Positions 50,781 through 59,680 of a stretch of DNA of 64,000 bases are shown here, one piece after another. Origin of the DNA: UBA7067 sp051880615 (GTDB taxonomy: Bacteria; Bacillota; Clostridia; Oscillospirales; Acutalibacteraceae); assembly GCA_051880615.1 (NCBI GenBank), contig JBJEOH010000059.1, forward strand, positions 1 through 64,000. The letters run 5' to 3'. The translations under genes were made by a program, and so were the position numbers. The notes under the pieces are model-generated. The model had not been told where the DNA came from. It did not search any database and saw only the letters and a program-made list of their open reading frames with translations. The number at the start of each line of letters is the position of its first letter. The stretch's first letter is position 1.

Positions 50781-51231
50781 TTTCCTGCAAGAGCTTGTTA
50801 AGCTCGTCCATAAATGTATTGATGTCCTTGAACTGGCGGTAAACTGAGGCAAAGCGAACATAAGCAACCTCGTCAAGATTCTTAAGATGCTCCATAACAT
50901 ATTCGCCAATAGCCATAGATGTTACCTCGCGGTCAAGCGAATTCTGAAGCTTCGTTTCAATATCGGTTACAATCTGCTCAATAGAGTCAAGAGAAACAGG
51001 GCGTTTCTCACACGCTCTCAAAATACCTGCTGTAAGCTTATTTCTGTCAAAGGTTTCTCTTGATTTGTCGCGCTTAACTACAATAAGAGGAACAGTTTCA
51101 ATAACCTCGTGAGTTGTAAAACGCTTATTGCACCCAAGACATTCGCGTCGTCTGCGTATTCTCTCGCCGTCATCAGCAGGTCTTGAGTCGATAACCTTAC
51201 TTTCTTCGTATCCGCAATATGGACATTTCAT
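50776..51231 (-). CDS. nrdR: Transcriptional repressor NrdR
   Basis: NrdR represses ribonucleotide reductase genes according to ATP/dATP level. The 151-aa protein has the N-terminal zinc ribbon MKCPYCGYEESKVIDSRPADDG ... RRRECLGCNKRFTTHE and the ATP-cone VIVVKRDKSRETFDRNKL-type region through VASVYRQFKDIN. The ATG at 51231 has GGAGG 8 nt upstream. It is a single gene with its own promoter; no NrdR boxes or nrd genes were seen in the window. Confidence 0.96.
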   Translation of the reverse strand: MKCPYCGYEESKVIDSRPADDGERIRRRRECLGCNKRFTTHEVIETVPLIVVKRDKSRETFDRNKLTAGILRACEKRPVSLDSIEQIVTDIETKLQNSLDREVTSMAIGEYVMEHLKNLDEVAYVRFASVYRQFKDINTFMDELNKLLQER

Positions 51232-51266
51232 AAAAAATTCCTCCAACAGAATATTTATTATAGATA

Positions 51267-51296
51267 ATTATATCACATTTTGAGGATTGATTGCAA
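51267..51296 (-). promoter_or_regulatory. Promoter of nrdR
   Basis: Minus-strand TTGCAA (51291-51296) and an extended -10 TGATATAAT (TATAAT at 51267-51272), spaced 18 nt. Confidence 0.65.
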
Positions 51297-51348
51297 GAAA
51301 TTACTACATATTGATTTCAACAAGCTTTAATATGAAATTTTATTAATT

Positions 51349-52146
51349 TTAACAACAATTCTGCTCAATCAAGGATTTTACAAAAGTATATGAATTTATC
51401 AGCTCTGAAAGCTCTGAAAAATCGGAGCGGTACACCTCAACAATAAAATCGCCTGTGTATTGGTTATTCTTCAAAATATCAAATATTCTTTTATAGTCTG
51501 TTGTACCTTTCCCGGGCAACAGGCAGTCGTGGTTTGAATCGTTATCGTTTATATGAATATGCACCAGCCTGTGCCCCATCGCCTGACACATTTCATCCGG
51601 ATTATTTCCGGAACGGACAGCCTGCTTAATATCAAAAACAAAGCTTGCTTCATCGCCAAGATACTCCCTCATTTTTCTGATAAAAGCAGGGTGCTGGCTT
51701 CTGAACGCATTAACATTTTCCTGCGCAAGGGTTACACCGTACTCTTTACCTACATTCGCAAGCTGAGCAAATCTTTCAAAATACTGCTCGTCACTTATTC
51801 CGTTTAACTGCGTTTTTCTGTCACCGTGAAGAACTACAACCTCAGCGCCTATATATGCCGCACATTCAAAATAATGTCTGTAAAATTCAACGGTTTCTTT
51901 ATAGCGTTTTTCATAATCCGAAAAAATCAGATACGGCTCATATCCCGAGGTAAACGGATGAATTGACTTTACCCTTGCCCCATATTCACCTAATACATTC
52001 CGAATTTCAGTCGTGTAGGGTTTCTGAATTTCGCTAAAGGTATTAAAAAAAATTTCAACGCATTTGACACCGTTTTGAAGCAGATTTTTTAATACATCTA
52101 TTGTTTCCATAGGATACAAGCAGGCAGTTGATACTCCGGCTGTCAT
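51349..52146 (-). CDS. Sugar phosphate isomerase/epimerase-like TIM-barrel protein
   Basis: The 265-aa protein belongs to the xylose isomerase-like TIM barrel group (AP endonuclease 2 fold). Likely metal ligands are Glu in TLAQENVNAF, Asp in FVFDIKQAV, His in VHIHINDND and Glu in FIVEVYRSDF, plus His in VVVLHGDRK. Substrate is unknown; such enzymes act on keto-sugars, inositol derivatives or DNA abasic sites. It lies 21 nt downstream of lgt and may share its transcript. Confidence 0.8.
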   Translation of the reverse strand: MTAGVSTACLYPMETIDVLKNLLQNGVKCVEIFFNTFSEIQKPYTTEIRNVLGEYGARVKSIHPFTSGYEPYLIFSDYEKRYKETVEFYRHYFECAAYIGAEVVVLHGDRKTQLNGISDEQYFERFAQLANVGKEYGVTLAQENVNAFRSQHPAFIRKMREYLGDEASFVFDIKQAVRSGNNPDEMCQAMGHRLVHIHINDNDSNHDCLLPGKGTTDYKRIFDILKNNQYTGDFIVEVYRSDFSELSELINSYTFVKSLIEQNCC

Positions 52147-52167
52147 ATTATCACCGCTTTATGCTGT

Positions 52168-52977
52168 TTATTTATTAATAAATTTTACACCCCTGATTTT
52201 TTGAACTATAACATATACCAAAGCAACGGCAAATATAACAAGACTTATCCACTGAGATGTTGAAAGCGGTCCCAAAAAGCCTCTTATTTCGTCGCCCCTG
52301 AAAAATTCGTCAATAAAACGGACAATCGGATATGTGAAACAGTAAACAAGAATCAGGTTGCCTTTTATTATTATACGCTTATTATAGCACACAAGCAAAA
52401 GAATAAAAATCAGTATATTGAAAAATGCTTCAATAAGCGGAACAGGCAAGCGGCAAACACCGTTTGCAGATTCCACAATAGAGTTTGTATAGGTAAAGCC
52501 AATAGGAAATTCTATTCCGTAGCAGCATCCGCCGAGGAAACAGCCTATTCTTCCAAAAATATGAAACAGCGGTATACACGGAACGAGAAAGTCGCAGTAT
52601 GCAGCCACATCTTTTTTTGTTGTTTTTAAATAAATCACCGCTGCCGCTGCTCCTCCGATTAACCCGCCGTAGAAAACCATTCCGCCTATTTGGCTGAGTA
52701 ATATTGACGCACCGACTCCAAAGTCTGCAAAGAATTCATCAAACCGAGAGAATATCTCAATTATTTTTCCGATATTCGTTATACCGTAAAGAATATGAGA
52801 GCCTACAAAAATGCCCAAAGCAATCCAAAGCGCGGCAAAGATAAGATAGACATAATCGACATCCTTATGCTTTTTCACCTGAATATACGCATATAATATG
52901 CAGGCAAGAAATCCGAAAGCAACCATTAGTCCGTAGCTTGAAATAGGATATCCGAAAAAATTAATGTATGGTAACAT
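52168..52977 (-). CDS. lgt: Prolipoprotein diacylglyceryl transferase
   Basis: Lgt attaches diacylglycerol to the lipobox cysteine of prolipoproteins in the membrane. The 269-aa protein has about seven membrane segments and the Lgt signature FGRIGCFLGGCCYG, with the earlier FYGGLIGG loop and a C-terminal YPIVRFIDEFFRGDE. GGAGG precedes the ATG. It is the partner of lipoproteins such as the one at 19148-19612. Confidence 0.96.
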   Translation of the reverse strand: MLPYINFFGYPISSYGLMVAFGFLACILYAYIQVKKHKDVDYVYLIFAALWIALGIFVGSHILYGITNIGKIIEIFSRFDEFFADFGVGASILLSQIGGMVFYGGLIGGAAAAVIYLKTTKKDVAAYCDFLVPCIPLFHIFGRIGCFLGGCCYGIEFPIGFTYTNSIVESANGVCRLPVPLIEAFFNILIFILLLVCYNKRIIIKGNLILVYCFTYPIVRFIDEFFRGDEIRGFLGPLSTSQWISLVIFAVALVYVIVQKIRGVKFINK

Positions 52978-52995
52978 ATTTCCTCCAAAAGCAAA

Positions 52996-53020
52996 GGGTG
53001 TTCTGATTTTCAGAACACCC
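52996..53020 (-). terminator. Terminator after the repeat-rich membrane protein gene
   Basis: GGGTGTTCTG and CAGAACACCC form a perfect 10-bp stem over a 5-nt loop; on the minus strand it continues TTTGCTTTTGG. Confidence 0.75.
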
Positions 53021-53048
53021 GAAAATTATAAGTCTAAATATCAGGATA

Positions 53049-53744
53049 TTAATAAAGACTGTTAAGAAGTGACGAATATGATGAAGCAGAGCCTGTAGCA
53101 GCACTTCCGCAAACACAAGTGCAAGCGCAGGCGATAAGCATAATAAATGTGAGTGCTGCACCGATAATAGACAAAACAAGACCTGCCGTCAGAAGCGGAT
53201 CCGTGCTTGTCTTTTTGCCAAGTGCAGACATCACGATACCTACAATAGCAGCAGCTAATGCGATAAAAATAAGTATTCCCGATACGATTGACGCAACGCC
53301 CATTGATTGATATGCGCTGCTGCTGAAAGGATGACTTGCAAGGTTGCAGGAGCAGGCACAAACTGCGATCACACTAATAAGATTCAACAGGATACTTGCC
53401 AGACCGCAAATTGTTGAAATAATACCCTTTGTGTGAGCCGCCGGATCGCTGCCCGGAACATATGGATTTGGAGTCATAAACGGGTTATTTGGCTGGGTGT
53501 TGAAGTTGTGACCGCCGTTATTAGCAGCAAACGGATTACCATTCTGCGGTTGAGCATTGAACGGCTGCTGATTATCTGCTCCGAACGGCTGCTGTGAATT
53601 AACACCGAAAGGCTGCTGATTAGCACCAAACGGCTGCTGCGGCTGAGGATTAAACGGCTGCTGCGGCTGCTCATTTGGAGTAAACGGCTGTTGATTGTTG
53701 TTCTGATTCAAATTCGGATCCTGCGGAAAATTGTTATTATCCAT
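53049..53744 (-). CDS. Asn/Gln/Pro-rich membrane protein (DUF4190-like)
   Basis: The 231-aa protein has an N-terminal low-complexity part (about 1-100) with repeated units such as QQPFGANQQPFGVN and QPQQPFNP, then a membrane part with three hydrophobic segments (GIISTICGLASILLNLISVI, GVASIVSGILIFIALAAAIV and TAGLVLSIIGAALTFIMLIA). The hydrophobic part resembles DUF4190-type domains often found after Pro/Gln-rich tails in Firmicutes. Several Cys (ACACTCVCG, CACSC) lie at the membrane borders. Function is unknown. It is a single gene with a promoter and a terminator. Confidence 0.75.
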   Translation of the reverse strand: MDNNNFPQDPNLNQNNNQQPFTPNEQPQQPFNPQPQQPFGANQQPFGVNSQQPFGADNQQPFNAQPQNGNPFAANNGGHNFNTQPNNPFMTPNPYVPGSDPAAHTKGIISTICGLASILLNLISVIAVCACSCNLASHPFSSSAYQSMGVASIVSGILIFIALAAAIVGIVMSALGKKTSTDPLLTAGLVLSIIGAALTFIMLIACACTCVCGSAATGSASSYSSLLNSLY

Positions 53745-53780
53745 TAAAATATTCCTCCTAAATATGTACTCGTTATTTTA

Positions 53781-53809
53781 ATATTATCATTCATATTGTG
53801 CTTTGTCAA
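53781..53809 (-). promoter_or_regulatory. Promoter of the Asn/Gln/Pro-rich membrane protein gene
   Basis: Minus-strand TTGACA (53804-53809) and TAATAT (53781-53786), 17-nt spacing, 37 nt upstream of the ATG. Confidence 0.65.
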
Positions 53810-53929
53810 GGAAAGTGCCGCCCTATTTTAACAAATTGTTAAGAAAACTCCGATTATTCGACACAGACTCGGCTGTGTTCAAGTCTTACTATTTTATGCC
53901 TGTTCTGTATAAGTCAGAATAATTTAATC

Positions 53930-54379
53930 TCAAAAACACATTCTGAACTTTGTTCTGTAAATATTATCCTCTGATATATATTTAAAAGACTCTAAATTCA
54001 GCTTTTTTGCATTTTCAGAGAGCAACATTAAATCTTCTTCATCTTTACAGTACACATCGTAATAATTAACATCATTTACAAACATCATAAGCTGACAGTC
54101 ACTATCTTTATAATCCTGATATGACTCCATCTCCTTAACCTTGCCGTCAAACGCAAAAAATTCAAGAAACATTATCAGCATAACGGGAGTTTTCAATTTT
54201 TCAACCATCTCTTCACCTGAGTAAAGACCGTCATCAAAAAGGTCATTATTGTCAACATCCCATGATTGCTGATTGACCACATCCCATTTATACTTTGTAA
54301 AATCAAATCCGTCAAACAGTTTTAGCAAAACAGCTTTATCACTGCTTTTTAGCGTAAAATCAAAGCCTATATTCTTCAC
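53930..54379 (-). CDS. DUF2691 family protein
   Basis: The 149-aa protein ends with a conserved-looking stretch, DSDCQLMMFVNDVNYYDVYC KDEED and YISEDNIYRTKFRM, which I recall as the DUF2691 pattern of Bacilli and Clostridia. The family has no known function. No signal peptide or membrane segment is seen. I chose the GTG at 54379, with GAGGAAATATT before it and 10 nt after the ybaK stop; the longer frame starts inside ybaK. It is the last gene of the xth-ybaK run. Confidence 0.7.
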   Translation of the reverse strand: MKNIGFDFTLKSSDKAVLLKLFDGFDFTKYKWDVVNQQSWDVDNNDLFDDGLYSGEEMVEKLKTPVMLIMFLEFFAFDGKVKEMESYQDYKDSDCQLMMFVNDVNYYDVYCKDEEDLMLLSENAKKLNLESFKYISEDNIYRTKFRMCF

Positions 54380-54389
54380 AATATTTCCT

Positions 54390-54863
54390 CTATTTAATAA
54401 TATCTGCCGTTTCGGCGCCGATAAGGTCAATTAAGTCCTGAGGTCCAAGCTCAATCTGATAACCGATTTTTCCTGCGCTGACAATGATTTTTTCAATGTT
54501 TAAGGCAGAGCTGTGTATGACTGTTTTATACTGCTTTTTCATACCAACCGGAGAGCAGCCTCCTCTTATATATCCCGTCACCTTGTTGATATCCTTAACC
54601 GGTATCATTTCCACTGACTTTTCTCCGACTGCTTTTGCCGCCTTTTTCAGGTCCAGCTCCTGCGCTACAGGCACAACAAACACAATATAGCCGCCGTTGC
54701 CGTGTGTGACAAGGGTTTTGAAAACGCAGTCAGGGTCTTGCCCCAAAAGCTTAGCAACACTCACACCATCTACCGCGTCTTTTCCGTGCGGATATTCATA
54801 GTGGTTATATTGAATTTTCGCTTTGTCGAGAATTCTCATTACATTTGTTTTTGTTTCAGCCAT
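54390..54863 (-). CDS. ybaK: Cys-tRNA(Pro) deacylase YbaK/EbsC
   Basis: YbaK removes cysteine wrongly attached to tRNA-Pro. The 157-aa protein contains VFKTLVTHGNGGYIVFVVPV, the KAAKAVGEKSVEMIP segment with the key lysine region, and GYIRGGCSPVGMKKQYKTVI, typical of the family. The ATG at 54863 has AGGGTGA upstream and follows xth by 10 nt; the frame is open 26 codons upstream inside xth. Confidence 0.94.
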   Translation of the reverse strand: MAETKTNVMRILDKAKIQYNHYEYPHGKDAVDGVSVAKLLGQDPDCVFKTLVTHGNGGYIVFVVPVAQELDLKKAAKAVGEKSVEMIPVKDINKVTGYIRGGCSPVGMKKQYKTVIHSSALNIEKIIVSAGKIGYQIELGPQDLIDLIGAETADIIK

Positions 54864-54873
54864 TGTATCACCC

Positions 54874-55629
54874 TTAAATTTCAATATCAAGCTCAATAGG
54901 ACAATGGTCAGAGCCGAAAACCTCGGTATGAATTTTAGCATCTATAAGCTTATCATCAAGCGACTTTGATGTGCAGAAATAGTCAATACGCCATCCTGCA
55001 TTTTTCTCACGAGCCTTGAATCTGTAGGACCACCACGAATATATCCCCTCCTTATCGGGATAAAAATAACGGAAGGTATCGGTAAAGCCCGAATCAAGCA
55101 GAGCTGTCATTTTTGCTCTTTCTTCATCTGTGAAGCCTGCGTTATTACGGTTGGTTTTCGGGTTTTTAAGGTCTATTTCAGTATGCGCAACATTTAAATC
55201 ACCGCAGAATATCACAGGCTTTGACTTTTCAAGCGACTTTAAATAAGCGAGAAAATCGTCTTCCCATTGCATACGGTACGAAAGCCTTTTAAGCTCGTTC
55301 TGAGAGTTAGGAGTATAGACGGTAACAAAATAGAAATTGTCAAACTCAAGGGTTATCACTCTGCCCTCCTTGTCGTGCTCCTCTATTCCGATTCCGTAGC
55401 TTACCGACAAAGGCTCTCTCTTTGAAAAAATTGCAGTGCCCGAATATCCTTTTTTCTCGGCATAGTTCCAATACTGATAATAGCCGTCAAGCTGTAAATC
55501 AATCTGCCCTTGTTGAAGCTTTGTTTCCTGCAGGCAGAAAATATCGGCGTCAGCTTCATTGAAAAATTCTAAAAATCCTTTTTGAACACAGGCACGAAGT
55601 CCGTTTACATTCCAAGAAATCAATTTCAT
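54874..55629 (-). CDS. xth: Exodeoxyribonuclease III (AP endonuclease)
   Basis: ExoIII cuts at abasic sites and has 3'-exonuclease activity. The 251-aa protein begins MKLISWNVNGLRACVQKGF and has the family motifs FCLQETKLQ, YSGTAIFSK, FCGDLNVAH, SWWSYRFKAREKNAGWRIDYF and the catalytic SDHCPIELDI near the C-terminus. It lies 11 nt downstream of a small membrane protein gene and 10 nt upstream of ybaK. Confidence 0.96.
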   Translation of the reverse strand: MKLISWNVNGLRACVQKGFLEFFNEADADIFCLQETKLQQGQIDLQLDGYYQYWNYAEKKGYSGTAIFSKREPLSVSYGIGIEEHDKEGRVITLEFDNFYFVTVYTPNSQNELKRLSYRMQWEDDFLAYLKSLEKSKPVIFCGDLNVAHTEIDLKNPKTNRNNAGFTDEERAKMTALLDSGFTDTFRYFYPDKEGIYSWWSYRFKAREKNAGWRIDYFCTSKSLDDKLIDAKIHTEVFGSDHCPIELDIEI

Positions 55630-55640
55630 ATTTTCACATC

Positions 55641-56150
55641 CTAATTTGAATCACTTAAGTTTCTCATTTTATCGAGCTCATCGCAGATGACATTTGCAAG
55701 GCTTAAATATTTTTGATAATCAACCGAGCCTTCCTGCGTTTTCGAGTTACCGACAGGAATATTAACATATTCCTGTGCCTTATCATTTACAACGACAACA
55801 ACCACTATGCGCTCGAAGGTTTTGCAGCGGTTTGCCGTAAGCTCAAGCATATCGCCGCCAAAGGCTGAAAACTCTGATTTTTTCTTCAGCGATACTCCGT
55901 CAACCTGAATATCAAAATCAATTACTTCGCAATAATCATAGAGCCTCTCGGCATTTTTACTGCTCCATTTTCTGTGCTTCTCATCAATCCAAAGCGCACC
56001 AAGCTTTTTTGTGGGTGAGCATTTATACAAATTAAAAAGCCTTAACAGCCTGTAGTTTGCCGCAAAGTCGCCGAACGACATCACGACAAGTACAGCCAGA
56101 AGTATTACTGCAAGTATCAGTATAACAGTAATAATGCTGTGATAAGGCAT
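55641..56150 (-). CDS. Single-pass membrane protein, unknown function
   Basis: The 169-aa protein has one N-terminal membrane segment (SIITVILILAVILLAVLVVMSF) and a soluble part with no recognised family: FNLYKCSPTKKLGALWIDEKH, DFDIQVDGVSLKKKSEFSAFGG and FERIVVVVVVNDKAQEYVNIP. The ATG at 56150 has GGAGG 7 nt upstream. It lies 36 nt downstream of the MscS gene and 11 nt upstream of xth, so it is likely part of their operon. Confidence 0.7.
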   Translation of the reverse strand: MPYHSIITVILILAVILLAVLVVMSFGDFAANYRLLRLFNLYKCSPTKKLGALWIDEKHRKWSSKNAERLYDYCEVIDFDIQVDGVSLKKKSEFSAFGGDMLELTANRCKTFERIVVVVVVNDKAQEYVNIPVGNSKTQEGSVDYQKYLSLANVICDELDKMRNLSDSN

Positions 56151-56186
56151 AGCAATCCCTCCGAAAAACACAGAATAAATATTATA

Positions 56187-57044
56187 TCATTCTTTTTTAA
56201 TATGCACATCAATCTGGTTGAAAGGAATATTAATTCCTGCCTTGTCAAAATTAAGCTTGATCTGCTCCTGCATATAGAAATAAAGCTCCCAATAATCCTG
56301 AGTTTTGCACCATACTCTGACAGTTATTTCAATCGCGCTGTCCTTATGACCTGATACAACAATGAAAGGCTCGGGGGATTTCAGAAACCTATCCTCCGCA
56401 TTTATTGTATTGCGAATTACCTCTTTTGCGGTTTGGATATTGTCAGAATATGCTATCTGATAAAGCATATCTATTCGGCGCAAATCCTGAGCCGTGTAGT
56501 TCACAAGATTATTGCTTGTTAACCGTGAATTTGGAATAATAACCTCTTTGTTATCTATGGTAAGCAAATAGGTGTTCGTTATCATTATCTTTTCAACTGT
56601 TCCTTCAAGCCCCTCAAAGCTGATATACTCACCTGCCTTAAATGGCTTATTTATTATTATCATTACACCGCTTGCTATATTCTTCATTGTGTCCTGAAGT
56701 GCAAGACCGATTGTAACAGTTGCCGCACCTATTGCGGTTAATAGTGCTGTTACATTTACCCCAAGCTGTGCAATCGCAGAAATTATTATGAAAATCCTCA
56801 GCGCACACAGCGTGACGGAATATATGAACGAAATAGCAGCGGGATCGATTTTGCTCTTTCCGAGTGCTTTTCTGATTAGCTTACAAATCAGACGCGACAC
56901 CCACCAGCCGACAAGAAAAATCACGATGGCTACTATGAGATGAGGCAAAAAGTCAAGAAAAGCGTCAAGCAGCTTTTGGAACCAGCTTCCAATCTCGCTT
57001 GCCGAAACTATTTCGGTTGTTGTTTCGAATGACAGCGTATTCAT
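56187..57044 (-). CDS. Small-conductance mechanosensitive channel (MscS family)
   Basis: The 285-aa protein has three membrane segments (about 30-55, 73-95 and the pore helix), with the Gly/Ala-rich pore-lining region ALLTAIGAATVTIGLALQDTMKN, followed by the MscS beta domain (GEYISFEGLEGTVEKIMITNTYL and IIPNSRLTSNNLVNYT) and the C-terminal alpha/beta domain. Such channels open under membrane tension to release solutes. Its ATG overlaps the stop of the MORN gene (ATGA), so the two proteins are made together. Confidence 0.95.
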   Translation of the reverse strand: MNTLSFETTTEIVSASEIGSWFQKLLDAFLDFLPHLIVAIVIFLVGWWVSRLICKLIRKALGKSKIDPAAISFIYSVTLCALRIFIIISAIAQLGVNVTALLTAIGAATVTIGLALQDTMKNIASGVMIIINKPFKAGEYISFEGLEGTVEKIMITNTYLLTIDNKEVIIPNSRLTSNNLVNYTAQDLRRIDMLYQIAYSDNIQTAKEVIRNTINAEDRFLKSPEPFIVVSGHKDSAIEITVRVWCKTQDYWELYFYMQEQIKLNFDKAGINIPFNQIDVHIKKE

Positions 57045-59617
57045 TTTTCTTCCCCGTCCTCATTGATATAATAAACAGTGTCGGCGAATTCGACTGAGTT
57101 TGAGAAATCGGAAGGCTTTTCAAGAAACTCGCCCTTTAATTCCTTGCCGTCGCCAAAATATAAAACTCCTGTTCCGCACGGCTTGCCGTTTTTGAAGTCT
57201 CCCGTGTATCTGTGGTCGGTATAAAGCATTGTTCCACTGCCGCTCGGTTTACCGTTTTCAAGCGAGCCTGAATAAATACCCTTACCGACAAGCTGTTCAG
57301 ATACAAATACGGGAGGCTTTTTATAATTATGGTAAGGTGTATCCTTGAGTTTTTCGCAATAATCAAGCTCTATAAGCTCCTTCGGTATAACGCGCATTGG
57401 CTTGTAAGGCTCGCCGTACTTGAATATACCCTCGAACTGCTTTTCGCCGTAAGGGGTATATGCACAGCCCATACCTTCTCTCAGACCGTTTGAAACGCAG
57501 CCCTCATAAAGCACACAGCCGTTTTCGTCATACTCACGCATATAGGTGCATTTGCCGCTTTCATACAGACATTCTTTCACAAGAGAGTTGCCGTTGATTA
57601 CATTGATTCTGCCCGACATTTCACCGTTTTTGAATACACCTGCATAGTCGCAGTCATCATCAGAATTATGCAGTACTCCTTGTCCGTTATATTTATCGTC
57701 AAGCCAGAATCCTGTATAGCAGGCTGAATTATTTTTATAGCTGATTCCGAAGCCGCTTTTTTTATCGCTGTCAAAGCTGCCCATATATTCACAAAGATTA
57801 TCTCTGAAAATTCTGCCGAGTCCGCTTTTTTTGCCGCCGACAAAGCCGCCCTCATACACCTTTGAACCGTCAAGATAGAGCGTACCCTTGCCCGAATACT
57901 CGCCGTTTTTCAAACCGCCCTTGTATTTAAGCTCTCCGCTTTTTGAGTAAACCGAGATAGCTCCCTTTTCCCTGCCGTTTTCAAAGGTTGTGGAATAAAA
58001 AGAGCCGTCGCTTTTATATATTGTTCCCTTGCCGTCATATTCGCCGTCCTTGAAGCCGCCCTTGTATATCAGCGTTCCGTCGTTTAAGCGATGTAAGGCT
58101 TCACCCTGAATTTGTCCGTTTAAAAATTCGCCGCTTACAAAGGAGTTATCATCAAGATATAACACACCTGTGCCGTTTTGCAGGCCGTCCTTGAATTCGC
58201 CTGAATATTTAAGCGTTCCGTTTTTGCCAAACAATTTGCCTGTGCCGTTATATTTTCCGTCTGACACTTCACCGTTATAGATGATATTTCCTGAGCTGTC
58301 AAGAACAGTTGTGGGATTTTTCATCTTTCCGTTGTCGCATTTCTGAATAATTAAGTTTTCGTTTTCACTGTCAACAGTTACAGCAGCTCCGTGCGGCTCG
58401 TCATTTTGATAGCAGATGACAGAGGAAAGCCTGCCGTCTGCATTAAAGCGTGCAGCAGTTCCCTTTTTTCTGTCATTTTCAAAGCTGCCTGCGCATATGC
58501 TTCCGTCGTTCAAAACAGTAATGCCAAAGCCGCTTTTTTTATCCTCAGACCATTTGCCGACATAGCTTATTTTTCCGTTTTTATAAAACTGAGCGCCAAA
58601 GCCGCTGCGGTTATCCGAATCATAACCGCCGGCATATACTACCGATCCCTTTGGTGTTACTGTAACTCCGCCGCCGTTTCGCTGTCCTGATTTATTAAGA
58701 GCGCCGAAGTAATAGTATTTTTCTTTTGAAGAATTATCAATTATTTTATCGGGAGAAACAGCGGTTTCCGACTTCTCCCCTGTTTTCTCTTCATATGTAT
58801 TATTGTCAGTATTTTCATCAGGCGCAATACTTTTTCCGTCTTCAGCAACGCTTTCATTTTCGTTGCTTTGAACTGATGAGTCGTTTTCTACAGCAGTATC
58901 TTCTGACTTTGCTGAACTATTATCCTCGGATATTTCTTTTTCAGCTTTTATTTCGCCCTTTTTAATATTAAGCGTTGTGAAATCACCGTATATCAGCGAT
59001 GTGTCAAAGAAGAAGCCTTTGCGCTCAATGTTATCCTCTGCTGATTTGCTTTGCTGAGGCTTGCTATCCTCAGGTGCTGAAAAGAAAAACTCACCGCCCG
59101 AGGTCTGAACCGTTACAATAATTTCAGACGGAGCGTCATTTGGTGTCTGATACGGCGTTAATATCTGCGCAGGCTTTCCCGGATACTGAATAGCAACTGT
59201 AATGCCGTTTTCACCCTTGCAGGATGTCAGCGTTGCAATAATTGCGCCGCGTGAGTAATACTCGCTCTTTTGCCAGATGTTAGCGCGTGAAAAATAAAGC
59301 TTCTTTGTTATATCACCGATCATATTTGTGCAGACAACCGTATAGCTGCCCGATGGGTCGGCTATTGAGGTCTGCGCTGTTTTTCCGTTTATCTCCTTGA
59401 GCCACTTCATCGGCTTTGAAGAATCAATCTGATAGCGGCAACGAACACTGTCAATTCCGGAGGTGAAGAAAACTCTGTCTTTAATCTTTTTATGGGTTGT
59501 GAAGTACCTGCGGCGCACATCAAGAAGAATGTCGCCGTTTTTCTCATTGTCGTCCTCGCCGTTTAAATACACAGCGAAAATGACGGTATTCTCAGAAAGG
59601 CTTGCTTGATTATCCAA
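57041..59617 (-). CDS. Large MORN-repeat protein
   Basis: The 858-aa protein has an N-terminal region of unrecognised type (about 1-200, with RRRYFTTHKKIKDRVFFTSG and WLKEINGKTAQTSIADPSGS), a very acidic Ser/Glu linker (about 215-300) and then many MORN-type repeats to the end. Repeats read like YNGTGKLFGKNGTLKYSGEF KDGLQNGTG and YDGKGTIYKSDGSF, roughly every 20-23 residues. No signal peptide is seen. MORN proteins are mostly eukaryotic scaffolds that bind membranes; bacterial ones are poorly known. The TTG start has AGGAG 8 nt upstream. It is translationally coupled to the MscS gene. Confidence 0.88.
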   Translation of the reverse strand: MDNQASLSENTVIFAVYLNGEDDNEKNGDILLDVRRRYFTTHKKIKDRVFFTSGIDSVRCRYQIDSSKPMKWLKEINGKTAQTSIADPSGSYTVVCTNMIGDITKKLYFSRANIWQKSEYYSRGAIIATLTSCKGENGITVAIQYPGKPAQILTPYQTPNDAPSEIIVTVQTSGGEFFFSAPEDSKPQQSKSAEDNIERKGFFFDTSLIYGDFTTLNIKKGEIKAEKEISEDNSSAKSEDTAVENDSSVQSNENESVAEDGKSIAPDENTDNNTYEEKTGEKSETAVSPDKIIDNSSKEKYYYFGALNKSGQRNGGGVTVTPKGSVVYAGGYDSDNRSGFGAQFYKNGKISYVGKWSEDKKSGFGITVLNDGSICAGSFENDRKKGTAARFNADGRLSSVICYQNDEPHGAAVTVDSENENLIIQKCDNGKMKNPTTVLDSSGNIIYNGEVSDGKYNGTGKLFGKNGTLKYSGEFKDGLQNGTGVLYLDDNSFVSGEFLNGQIQGEALHRLNDGTLIYKGGFKDGEYDGKGTIYKSDGSFYSTTFENGREKGAISVYSKSGELKYKGGLKNGEYSGKGTLYLDGSKVYEGGFVGGKKSGLGRIFRDNLCEYMGSFDSDKKSGFGISYKNNSACYTGFWLDDKYNGQGVLHNSDDDCDYAGVFKNGEMSGRINVINGNSLVKECLYESGKCTYMREYDENGCVLYEGCVSNGLREGMGCAYTPYGEKQFEGIFKYGEPYKPMRVIPKELIELDYCEKLKDTPYHNYKKPPVFVSEQLVGKGIYSGSLENGKPSGSGTMLYTDHRYTGDFKNGKPCGTGVLYFGDGKELKGEFLEKPSDFSNSVEFADTVYYINEDGEEK

Positions 59618-59653
59618 TTCCTTTACTCCTTCTTTGACAAAATAACACGGAAA

Positions 59654-59675
59654 TGCGGCAGTTTACGCTGCCGCA
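59654..59675 (-). terminator. Hairpin between the GT2 and MORN genes
   Basis: TGCGGCAG (59654-59661) pairs with CTGCCGCA (59668-59675) and is followed on the minus strand by TTTCCG. The T-run is weak, so some read-through into the MORN gene is likely. Confidence 0.5.
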
Positions 59676-59680
59676 CAGAA

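Noticed and set aside
53862..53910. Small ACACAG/CTGTGT inverted repeat after the DUF2691-like gene as a terminator
   Set aside because: The stem is only 6 bp and the following T-run is distant, so I could not support it as a terminator.
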